From positions 29,655 through 93,654 of the forward strand of contig CAJTRS010000004.1 of the NCBI GenBank assembly GCA_910578805.1: DNA of 64,000 bases, read 5' to 3'. Under the pieces are notes generated by a model. That model was not told the DNA's origin and ran no database searches. It worked only from the letters and a program-made list of their open reading frames with translations. Each line of letters opens with the position of its first letter. The first letter of the stretch is position 1. Below are positions 8,733 to 16,304 of this stretch, piece after piece. A program made the translations under genes and the position numbers. The DNA comes from an uncultured Muribaculaceae bacterium (GTDB lineage Bacteria; Bacteroidota; Bacteroidia; Bacteroidales; Muribaculaceae).

Positions 8733-10940
8733 TTATTTGTGGACTACGCGATCATTGAGCTCGGCGAGCTTGGCATTGTTCCACCGGTCGGTGGTGCCAA
8801 CGAGGTATCCGGTTATGCGCTGTAGTTTGTCGATGTTGGAGCTTCCGCATTTGGGACATATCTCCAGTGAATCGGCCGCGTCCTCATATCCGCAGTCCAT
8901 ACAGCGGTTACGGTTGTGGTTTACTGAACAGTAGCCCATATTGTTCTTGTCCATCAGATCGACAATGTCGGCTATGGCCTGTGGATTGTGGGTGGCGTCA
9001 CCGTCAATTTCCACATAAAATATGTGGCCGCCTCCGGTAAGTTCGTGGTATGGGGCTTCGACTTTGGCCTTGTGGGTAGGGGAGCACCGGTAATATACGG
9101 GCACATGGTTGGAGTTGGTGTAGTAGATTTTATCGGTGACGCCTGGGATTACGCCAAAACTCTTACGATCCTTGGAGGTGAACTTGCCCGACAGACCTTC
9201 GGCCGGAGTGGCGAGCACCGAAAAGTTGTGACCGTAGCGCTCCGAAAATTCGTTGACGCGGCTACGCATGTATGATACGATTTTCAATCCCAATGCCTGC
9301 GATTCATCACTCTCGCCGTGATGTTTGCCGGTCAGGGCCACCAGACATTCTGCCAGTCCTATAAACCCTATGCCGAGAGTGCCTTGATTGATCACGCTTT
9401 CTATGGTCTGGTTAGGCTTGAGTATGTCGCTGCCGTTCCACAGTTTTGACATTAGCAGTGGGAACTGTTTGGCCAATGCGGTTTTCTGGAACTCGTAACG
9501 GTCACACAGCTGTCTGGCCGTTATTTCGAGCATTTCATCTAACTTGGTGAAGAACCGGCGTATGCGTTCGTCATGATCTTTTATGACCATACACTCTATG
9601 GCTATTCTGACTATGTTGATGGTGGAGAAGCTCAGGTTGCCTCGTCCGATAGAGGTCTTTTCACCATAGCGGTTTTCGAACACACGTGTGCGGCACCCCA
9701 TTGTTGCCACTTCATATTTATATCTTTCCGGATCGTCGGCGCGCCATTTCTCATGCTGGTTGTAAGTGGCGTCAAGATTGACGAAGTTGGGGAAAAAACG
9801 TCGGGCAGTGACTTTACATGCGTATTTGTAAAGGTCGTAGTTGCGGTCTTCCGGCAGGTAACTCACACCGCGTTTCTTTTTCCATATCTGTATGGGAAAT
9901 ATTGCGGTGGCACCGTTGCCCACACCTTCGTAGGTGGATTTAAGCAGTTCGCGTATCACACATCTGCCTTCGGCAGATGTGTCGGTACCGTAATTGATTG
10001 AACTGAACACAACCTGGTTGCCGCCACGGGAATGAATGGTGTTCATGTTGTGTATAAAAGCCTCCATGGCCTGATGCACACGGTTTACGGTCTGGTTCAT
10101 TGCGTGCTGTATCATGCGCTCACGGCCGGTAAGTCCGTCAAGCGGACGCTTGATGTAGTCATCAAGTTCTTTGGTGTAATAATCCGAATAATCTTCACCC
10201 GAGACTTCCTCCATGTTTTTAAGCTCTTCCACAAATGATGACCTTACAAATGGAGCCAGATAGAAATCAAAAGCCGGAATGGCCTGTCCGCCGTGCATTT
10301 CGTTCTGGGCTGTTTCAAGCGATATGCAACTTATTATGCTTGCAGTCTCGATTCGTTTTGCCGGCCGCGATTCGCCGTGGCCTGCAGTAAATCCGTGTTG
10401 CAATATGCGGTCGAGCGGGTGCTGCACACATGTAAGACTTTTGGTGGGATAATAGTCTTTGTCATGAATGTGCAGATAGCCGTTGCGCACTGCTTCGTGC
10501 GCCTCTTGCGAGAGCAGGTAGTCGTCAACAAACGGTTTGGTGGTCTCGCTGGCGAATTTCATCATCATTCCGGCCGGCGAGTCAGTGTTCATATTAGCGT
10601 TCTCCCGGGTTATATCATTGTTCTTGGCTTCGATTATTTCCAGAAACATATCGCGGGTCTTGGCTCGACGGGCTATGCTCCGCTGGTCGCGGTAGGCTAT
10701 GTAGCGTTTGGCCACCTCTTTACGGGGGCTGTTCATCAGTTCCACCTCAACACGGTCCTGGATATCCTCTACAGTCATGCGCTCCTCACCGGTTATACCT
10801 ATGCGGTCGGCTATCTTCTGGATCAAAGCTTCGTCTTCGCCCATTTCCGTCTGGAGCATGGCTTTGCGTATAGCGGCTTTGATTTTTTCTTCGTTGTAGC
10901 CGACTATGCGGCCATCGCGTTTAATGACGGTATGTATCAT
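8733..10940 (-). CDS. nrdD: Anaerobic (class III) ribonucleoside-triphosphate reductase
   Basis: NrdD reduces ribonucleoside triphosphates to deoxyribonucleotides without oxygen, using a glycyl radical. The 735 residues contain an N-terminal ATP-cone regulatory domain (about 3-90, starting IKRDGRIVGYNEEKI), the reductase barrel, a C-terminal zinc site with Cys680, Cys683, Cys695 and Cys698, and the glycyl-radical segment RITGYLVG with the expected Gly711. It leads the nrdD-nrdG operon and is divergent from menD across a 328 bp AT-rich region holding a promoter for each direction. Confidence 0.96.
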   Translation of the reverse strand: MIHTVIKRDGRIVGYNEEKIKAAIRKAMLQTEMGEDEALIQKIADRIGITGEERMTVEDIQDRVEVELMNSPRKEVAKRYIAYRDQRSIARRAKTRDMFLEIIEAKNNDITRENANMNTDSPAGMMMKFASETTKPFVDDYLLSQEAHEAVRNGYLHIHDKDYYPTKSLTCVQHPLDRILQHGFTAGHGESRPAKRIETASIISCISLETAQNEMHGGQAIPAFDFYLAPFVRSSFVEELKNMEEVSGEDYSDYYTKELDDYIKRPLDGLTGRERMIQHAMNQTVNRVHQAMEAFIHNMNTIHSRGGNQVVFSSINYGTDTSAEGRCVIRELLKSTYEGVGNGATAIFPIQIWKKKRGVSYLPEDRNYDLYKYACKVTARRFFPNFVNLDATYNQHEKWRADDPERYKYEVATMGCRTRVFENRYGEKTSIGRGNLSFSTINIVRIAIECMVIKDHDERIRRFFTKLDEMLEITARQLCDRYEFQKTALAKQFPLLMSKLWNGSDILKPNQTIESVINQGTLGIGFIGLAECLVALTGKHHGESDESQALGLKIVSYMRSRVNEFSERYGHNFSVLATPAEGLSGKFTSKDRKSFGVIPGVTDKIYYTNSNHVPVYYRCSPTHKAKVEAPYHELTGGGHIFYVEIDGDATHNPQAIADIVDLMDKNNMGYCSVNHNRNRCMDCGYEDAADSLEICPKCGSSNIDKLQRITGYLVGTTDRWNNAKLAELNDRVVHK

Positions 10941-10989
10941 GGTGTGTGATGGAAAATGTTGGGGATTGATGAATGTTGTCTTATGTCGG

Positions 10990-10997
10990 CAAAGCTA
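10990..10997 (-). promoter_or_regulatory. -7 box of nrdD-nrdG
   Basis: On the minus strand this reads TAGCTTTG, an exact TAnnTTTG match. The predicted start near 10984 leaves a 5' leader of about 43 nt before nrdD. Confidence 0.55.
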
Positions 10998-11052
10998 CGA
11001 ATAAATTATTAAAACAGCTATCTTTTTAAGATAAAAAAATATATGAAATATA

Positions 11053-11068
11053 TATTTTGGAAAACTTT
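11053..11068 (+). repeat. 16 bp direct repeat, copy 1
   Basis: TATTTTGGAAAACTTT, repeated exactly at 11119-11134. The copies are 66 bp apart (start to start), about six DNA turns. This copy is followed by TC, completing the imperfect palindrome GAAAACTTTTC. Confidence 0.7.
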
Positions 11069-11118
11069 TCGCTATGTCTTTTTTGCATAATGCGTTGTAT
11101 ATTAGTGTTTATATGTTT

Positions 11119-11134
11119 TATTTTGGAAAACTTT
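11119..11134 (+). repeat. 16 bp direct repeat, copy 2
   Basis: Second exact copy of TATTTTGGAAAACTTT in the nrdD/menD divergent region. The helical phasing with copy 1 would suit a protein binding two sites, but some of the match could come from AT-rich composition. Confidence 0.7.
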
Positions 11135-11241
11135 GTGGTCAATGATGTTGTGGTAGTTTGTTTAATTTTGTGATTTGCGGTCTTTTGCTCTGTCCCTGTG
11201 GGTATTATTAAATATAAGGTGTTCGATTCAATAAAAATCAT

Positions 11242-11249
11242 TAATTTTG
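11242..11249 (+). promoter_or_regulatory. -7 box of menDBCE
   Basis: TAATTTTG matches TAnnTTTG and lies 19 bp before the menD start, giving a very short leader. No clear -33 element is seen. Confidence 0.5.
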
Positions 11250-11268
11250 TAGTACAAAAAAATGCTTT

Positions 11269-12951
11269 ATGCTCGACACTTCAAATCATACAGCCCGCAC
11301 TTTGGTGGCATTGATGGAAGCCCATGGGGTGAAAAATGCCGTGGTATCCCCCGGCTCACGCAATGCCCCGCTTTTAGTGGCTGTTTCCAGGAGTGAGACA
11401 ATACATACGGAGGTGGTTATCGACGAGCGTTCGGCTGCATTCGTGGCGCTCGGTATCGCCGTGGCTTCTTCAGAACCGGTGGCGCTGATATGCACCTCCG
11501 GAACTGCCATGCTCAATTATGCTCCTGCCGTGGCCGAGGCCTACTACAGGCGTGTGCCTCTGGTGGTGGTTACAGCCGACAGACCGGTGGAATGGATTGA
11601 TCAGGACGATTCTCAGACCATACGGCAGCCTGATGCTTTATCAAATTATGTAAAGCGCTCTTATAATATTCCGGCTATAGATGTTAAGCAATACAGATGG
11701 TATGCCAACCGCATAATCAACGATGCCATGCTGTGTGCCGTGTCAGGCCGTCCGGCTCCAGTACATATCAATGTGCAGATCGCAGAGCCTATAGGCGGCC
11801 TGGTTGAATTACAGCCCGAAAGCCCGCGTAAGATATCGATATTGAATCCGCGTATGGACCTTACGGTTGCAGAGGCCCGAAGCATAGGGCGGTCGTTGTC
11901 CTCGCCGTGTCGTGTGATGGTAGTGGCCGGATTCATGCCACCTGACAAAGCGTTGAATCAGGCGTTGTGCCGTCTGGCCCGTCTGCCTAACTTTGTGGTG
12001 CTTACAGAAACCATAGCCAATCTTCATGGACGTGACTTCATCTCGGCCATAGATGCAGTGCTTGCCGTAATGCCTGAAGATTGTGACATATATGTGCCCG
12101 ATGTTGTGATCACAGTGGGGGGGGCATTGGTATCGAGGCATATAAAGAGATTCCTGCGCAGCCATTCTTCGATCAAACACTGGCATGTGGGCGCTATGGA
12201 TATTACCATTGACTGTTTCCGGTCGCTTACGGAGCGCATAGAAATGCGTCCGGAAGTGTTTTTCCGGCAACTGGCATCGGCAATGCAGCCCTATACGACA
12301 TCTTGTGATTATGCCGATTTATGGCACCGACTTCGGGATAAGGCGCAATCTGTCCACAGCAGTTATATATCACGTGCTCCATGGAGTGATCTGAAAGCGT
12401 TTGCCACGTTTGTACCCTTGATTCCGCGTAGGTGGAATGTGCATTTTTCCAATGGAACATCTATAAGGTATGCGCAGTTGCTCGGTGACCATGATTATCA
12501 CAGGTGTGACTGTAATCGCGGAGTGAGCGGAATCGACGGCTGTACATCTACAGCCATAGGTGCTTCCATGGTCTATAAAACAGATGTAACACTCCTTGTG
12601 ACCGGAGATATGAGTGCCCAGTACGATATTGGTGCGTTGGCATGTCGCGGTATCACGCCGCGATTCAAGATGATTGTGATGCGTAACGGAGGCGGTGGAA
12701 TATTCCGGTTTGTGGAATCGACACGTTCCCTTGATATACTCGAAGACTATTTCTGCGTGCCATCGGCGTTGCCGCTCAGGGAGCTCGCCCAAGGCTACGG
12801 ATTTGCATATTTCGAGGCTTCCGGCGAATCGGAGCTGCGCAGTGCGTTTGCTGATTTTGCCGCTGAAAAATCCTGTCCCGCTATAATGGCCATCGATACT
12901 CCGGCCGATGTGTCGGCACAGATACTCCGAGGATATTTTGATATAAAGTAA
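11269..12951 (+). CDS. menD: 2-succinyl-5-enolpyruvyl-6-hydroxy-3-cyclohexene-1-carboxylate synthase
   Basis: MenD is a thiamine-diphosphate enzyme that joins isochorismate and 2-oxoglutarate to give SEPHCHC. The 560-residue length is normal. The start shows the typical VSPGSRNAPL segment, followed by SGTAMLNYAPAVAEA and VVTADRP. The C-terminal half carries the diphosphate-binding GDMSAQYDIGAL and the NGGGGIF loop that follows it. It begins a tightly spaced operon: menB starts 13 bp later. An earlier ATG at 11262 is out of frame. Confidence 0.97.
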   Translation: MLDTSNHTARTLVALMEAHGVKNAVVSPGSRNAPLLVAVSRSETIHTEVVIDERSAAFVALGIAVASSEPVALICTSGTAMLNYAPAVAEAYYRRVPLVVVTADRPVEWIDQDDSQTIRQPDALSNYVKRSYNIPAIDVKQYRWYANRIINDAMLCAVSGRPAPVHINVQIAEPIGGLVELQPESPRKISILNPRMDLTVAEARSIGRSLSSPCRVMVVAGFMPPDKALNQALCRLARLPNFVVLTETIANLHGRDFISAIDAVLAVMPEDCDIYVPDVVITVGGALVSRHIKRFLRSHSSIKHWHVGAMDITIDCFRSLTERIEMRPEVFFRQLASAMQPYTTSCDYADLWHRLRDKAQSVHSSYISRAPWSDLKAFATFVPLIPRRWNVHFSNGTSIRYAQLLGDHDYHRCDCNRGVSGIDGCTSTAIGASMVYKTDVTLLVTGDMSAQYDIGALACRGITPRFKMIVMRNGGGGIFRFVESTRSLDILEDYFCVPSALPLRELAQGYGFAYFEASGESELRSAFADFAAEKSCPAIMAIDTPADVSAQILRGYFDIK

Positions 12952-12964
12952 AGAACATTAATAT

Positions 12965-13783
12965 ATGAGAACCTGGACTAAGATTAAGGATTACGAGGAC
13001 ATACTTTTCGAGCAGTGCGGCAAGGTGGCGAAGATCACCATTAACCGCCCTCAGGTGTATAATGCATTTCGTCCGCAGACCAATGTGGAGATGCTTGATG
13101 CCATGGCTTATTGCCGCGAAGCCAATGATATAGGAGTGATTATTCTTACTGGAACCGGCGACAAGGCTTTCTGTTCCGGCGGTGATCAGAAAGTAAAGGG
13201 GGTAGGCGGATACATTGATGCCAACGGTGTGCCTCGGCTTAATGTGCTTGACCTCCACAAAGCAATACGCTCCATACCTAAGCCTGTGATAGCAATGGTC
13301 AACGGTTATGCTATTGGTGGGGGCCATGTGCTTCATGTGGTCTGTGATCTTACAATAGCGTCGGAAAATGCACGTTTCGGTCAGACAGGTCCCAAGGTCG
13401 GCAGTTTCGATGCTGGATTCGGATCGTCATATCTGGCTCGATGCGTGGGTCAGAAGAAAGCTCGTGAAATCTGGTTTCTTTGCCGGCAATATACTGCCCG
13501 TGAGGCCGAACAGATGGGTATGGTCAACAAGGTGGTTCCCTTTGACAGGCTTGAAGATGAAACCATGGAGTGGTGCGATACAATATTGATGCGCAGTCCT
13601 ATGGCCATACGCATGATCAAGCGTGCTCTGAATGCCGAACTCGACGGTCAGCGCGGGCTGATGGAATTTGCAGGTGATGCGACCCTTATGTATTATCTTA
13701 TGGAGGAAGCTCAAGAGGGTAAGAACGCTTTTCTGGAAAAACGCGATCCCGATTTTGATAAATTCCCGAAATTTCCCGGTTGA
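12965..13783 (+). CDS. menB: 1,4-dihydroxy-2-naphthoyl-CoA synthase
   Basis: MenB is a crotonase-fold enzyme that closes the second ring of o-succinylbenzoyl-CoA. The 272-residue protein shows the oxyanion-hole segments FCSGGDQKV and [12 protein letters not shown]. The [16 protein letters not shown] stretch and the C-terminal [14 protein letters not shown] are hallmarks of MenB rather than general enoyl-CoA hydratases. It is the second gene of menDBCE. Confidence 0.97.
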   Translation: MRTWTKIKDYEDILFEQCGKVAKITINRPQVYNAFRPQTNVEMLDAMAYCREANDIGVIILTGTGDKAFCSGGDQKVKGVGGYIDANGVPRLNVLDLHKAIRSIPKPVIAMVNGYAIGGGHVLHVVCDLTIASENARFGQTGPKVGSFDAGFGSSYLARCVGQKKAREIWFLCRQYTAREAEQMGMVNKVVPFDRLEDETMEWCDTILMRSPMAIRMIKRALNAELDGQRGLMEFAGDATLMYYLMEEAQEGKNAFLEKRDPDFDKFPKFPG

Positions 13784-13803
13784 TTCATTAGTTTATAACC
13801 TAT

Positions 13804-14856
13804 ATGCTGCGAGCAGCTTTCTGCCGATACGATCTTAAGTTCATAACTCCGGCCATAACCTCGAGGTCGGTGATGAATGACAAACTTACATATTTCATAA
13901 AGATTTGGGACGATGATACCCCCGGCATCGAAGGTATAGGGGAGTGCGCTCTGTTCAAAGGTCTGAGTTGTGACGATCTTCCCGATTATGAGGAGCGTCT
14001 GGGGAGGGTATGTAAAAATATATCGACTTTAAATACAGAAGACCTGGAGGACTATCCGTCGATACGGTTCGGTGTGGAGACAGCCTTGGCCGATCTGCAT
14101 AGTGGCGGAAAGATGCGGCCGTTTCCATCACCGTGGAGCGAAGGCCAGGCAGAGTTGCCTATCAACGGACTTGTGTGGATGGGCACTGCCGAAGAGATGA
14201 ATCACAGGGTCGATGAAAAGTTGGCCAAAGGATTCCGGTGTGTCAAGATCAAGATCGGAGGAATAGATTTCGACAGGGAGCTGGCGATACTTGAACGTAT
14301 CCGACGGTCATATCCTCCCGCGAAACTTGAGATAAGGCTTGATGCCAACGGCGCATTTTCAGCGGAAAATGTCATGACAAAGCTTGATCGCCTTTCGTTA
14401 CTTGACATACATTCGCTGGAGCAACCTGTAAAACCGGGTCAGGCTGATCTGATGAGGGAGATATGTGCCGCATCTCCTATACCGATAGCTCTTGACGAGG
14501 AACTGATAGGAGTGTCGGGCATGGATAACAAGATCGATCTGTTATCCAAGGAAAAACCTGCTTATATAATATTGAAGCCATCGTTGTGCGGAGGATTCTC
14601 CGGTGCGTGTCAATGGATCGATGCCGCAAAATCATTGGGAATCGGTTGGTGGGTTACATCGGCTCTCGAATCCAACATAGGTCTAAATGCCATAGCTCAG
14701 TGGACTTCCACACTCGGAGTTACCATGCCGCAAGGTCTTGGTACGGGAGCACTGTATGAAAACAATGTCGATTCTCCTCTGCGTCAGGTGCGTGATGTGA
14801 TCTTATATGATCCTGTCATAAAATGGAACATACCACGGCTTTCATGGATACTTTAA
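13804..14856 (+). CDS. menC: o-Succinylbenzoate synthase
   Basis: MenC dehydrates SHCHC to o-succinylbenzoate and belongs to the enolase superfamily. Across 350 residues one sees the catalytic VKIKIGG lysine pair, the metal ligands in LDANGAF, LEQPV and ALDEEL, and the second catalytic lysine in ILKPSLCGG. The gene follows menB by 20 bp and overlaps the menE start, consistent with one transcript. Confidence 0.94.
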   Translation: MLRAAFCRYDLKFITPAITSRSVMNDKLTYFIKIWDDDTPGIEGIGECALFKGLSCDDLPDYEERLGRVCKNISTLNTEDLEDYPSIRFGVETALADLHSGGKMRPFPSPWSEGQAELPINGLVWMGTAEEMNHRVDEKLAKGFRCVKIKIGGIDFDRELAILERIRRSYPPAKLEIRLDANGAFSAENVMTKLDRLSLLDIHSLEQPVKPGQADLMREICAASPIPIALDEELIGVSGMDNKIDLLSKEKPAYIILKPSLCGGFSGACQWIDAAKSLGIGWWVTSALESNIGLNAIAQWTSTLGVTMPQGLGTGALYENNVDSPLRQVRDVILYDPVIKWNIPRLSWIL

Positions 14857-15812
14857 AAATCAACGGTTATATCGATGATTCAGCGTTGTTTGTGTCGGAA
14901 TGGTCTGATGCGAGTCCTTATATCATTGCCCGCACGTCCGGTTCGACAGGAACGCCGAAACCTATACGGCTCTTAAAAAGCGACATGGAAAGTTCGGCCC
15001 GAATCACATGTGATTTTTTTGGAATCACATCGTCAAGTCTGTTGCATCTGCCGCTTTCGCCATCATATATTGCAGGCAAGATGATGATAGTCCGTTCGAT
15101 CGTTTCGGGGGCTGAACTTATGGTTGAAAAGCCTTCCAACCGTCCGTTGGCATCTGGTGTGGAGCGCACGATCGATCTTACTGCCGTAGTGCCGTCACAG
15201 ATTGACGGTTTGTTGGAATCTCCGTCAGTAAGCCGGATTAATTCCATGATAATCGGAGGAGCGGCAATTCCGCAGTCGCTTGAACGCAGACTGTTGGATA
15301 CGCCTATAGAATGTTATGCCACTTATGGTATGACAGAGACATGCAGCCATGTGGCGTTGCGTAGATTGGGTACGGATACTTACAGGGCTTTGGGAGATGT
15401 CGGTTTTGATATTGACGCCCGCGGTTGTCTCATCATACACACACCACATCTTTCAGTCGGGTCGGTGTCAACCAATGATGTGGTGGAACTCGTGGATTCA
15501 AGATGCTTCAGGTGGAAGGGGCGTTTTGACAACGTAATAAACTCGGGGGGCATAAAGATATTCCCGGAGGAGGTGGAACGGGCTCTTGGCCGGATTATAA
15601 CCGACCGGGAGTATTATATCACTTCGCGCAGTAGCGACAAATGGGGTGAAGAGTTGGTGCTGGTAATAGAAGGTGAAGGTGATGCCGACAGGCTTGTATC
15701 GGAAATGGCGTCAATACTTCCACGCTATCATGTGCCTAAACATGTGGTGTTCTGTCCACGTCTGCGGCGCACATACTCGGGGAAAATAATCCGTGAGTGT
15801 CCCGATAATTAG
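14844..15812 (+). CDS. menE: o-Succinylbenzoate-CoA ligase, short form
   Basis: MenE activates o-succinylbenzoate with ATP and CoA. It is an ANL-superfamily enzyme with the phosphate loop TSGSTGTPKP, the ATYGMTET adenine-binding motif, GGIKIFPEEVE, and the C-terminal lysine in TYSGKI. At about 322 residues it is shorter than the 450-490 residue proteobacterial enzyme and lacks much of the usual N-terminal region; short forms are known in Bacteroidales. ATG at 14844 overlaps menC by 13 bp; an in-frame ATG at 14823 overlaps by 34 bp, and I cannot exclude it. Its stop overlaps the convergent FKBP gene by 4 bp. Confidence 0.9.
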   Translation: MDTLKINGYIDDSALFVSEWSDASPYIIARTSGSTGTPKPIRLLKSDMESSARITCDFFGITSSSLLHLPLSPSYIAGKMMIVRSIVSGAELMVEKPSNRPLASGVERTIDLTAVVPSQIDGLLESPSVSRINSMIIGGAAIPQSLERRLLDTPIECYATYGMTETCSHVALRRLGTDTYRALGDVGFDIDARGCLIIHTPHLSVGSVSTNDVVELVDSRCFRWKGRFDNVINSGGIKIFPEEVERALGRIITDREYYITSRSSDKWGEELVLVIEGEGDADRLVSEMASILPRYHVPKHVVFCPRLRRTYSGKIIRECPDN

Positions 15813-16204
15813 CCTATTCCAATAAGTTCAACATCGAATATCAGTGTGGAGCCACCCGGAATCCCAGGTTGCGATCTACGGCCATATCCCAGTTCTGCCG
15901 GAATATATATTTCCCATCGGTCACCCACATGCATCTGTTGTAGGGCTATCTGCCAACCCGGAATCAGTTCGCGTAGCCTGATGGCCAATGGTGCGCCTCC
16001 CCGGCTCGAATCAAATTTTTTGCCGTTAATGGTTTTTCCTGTATAATGAGCCACGACCACACTGTTGCGTGACGGTGCGGGTGTATCTGGACGTCCCTTT
16101 GAGAGGGGTTTGTAGTATATGCCTTTGTCAAGTGGTTTTACACCTGATTCTATAGCTTTTGCTTTAAGCCATGATATGTTTTTTTCTGCGTAATCTTTAT
16201 TCAT
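15809..16204 (-). CDS. Small FKBP-type peptidyl-prolyl cis-trans isomerase
   Basis: A 131-residue protein without a signal peptide, so probably cytoplasmic. The FKBP domain occupies about residues 45-131, with VVVAHYTGK, the ELIPGWQIALQQM core, IPAELGYGR and GSTLIFDVELIGI. The first 40 residues are charged and probably helical. FKBPs catalyse proline isomerisation or act as chaperones. It converges on menE with a 4 bp overlap. A weak -7-like box (TATCTTTA on the minus strand) lies at 16225-16232. Confidence 0.93.
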   Translation of the reverse strand: MNKDYAEKNISWLKAKAIESGVKPLDKGIYYKPLSKGRPDTPAPSRNSVVVAHYTGKTINGKKFDSSRGGAPLAIRLRELIPGWQIALQQMHVGDRWEIYIPAELGYGRRSQPGIPGGSTLIFDVELIGIG

Positions 16205-16245
16205 GATTGTAGTTCTTTTCGGTGTAAAGATAGAAAATAAATATG

Positions 16246-16253
16246 TATATTTG
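16246..16253 (+). promoter_or_regulatory. -7 box of the GH2 gene
   Basis: TATATTTG matches TAnnTTTG and sits 51 bp before the GH2 ATG. No -33 element is evident. Confidence 0.5.
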
Positions 16254-16304
16254 TAGTCAGAATAATACTAATAATCAATAATCCAATCAATCTTATTATC
16301 TTTG

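Larger units (their letters stand above)
10941..11268. other. 328 bp divergent intergenic region nrdD/menD
   Basis: AT-rich, with no credible gene. It carries an nrdD-side -7 box (10990-10997) and a menD-side -7 box (11242-11249). It also contains a small ATCTT/AAGAT inverted repeat around 11020-11032 and two copies of a 16 bp direct repeat, listed separately. A possible short open frame on the minus strand inside this stretch is low-complexity and has no recognisable content. Confidence 0.7.

Noticed and set aside
11026..11241. Possible 71-residue minus-strand gene in the nrdD/menD gap
   Set aside because: Low-complexity Lys/Thr/Ile composition, no homology that I recognise, and it covers the direct repeats and promoter region.
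15801..15815. Convergent overlap of menE and FKBP stop codons, and likewise coaE with the amidase gene (55942-55956)
   Set aside because: Overlaps of 4 and 15 bp are normal in compact genomes and need no special explanation.
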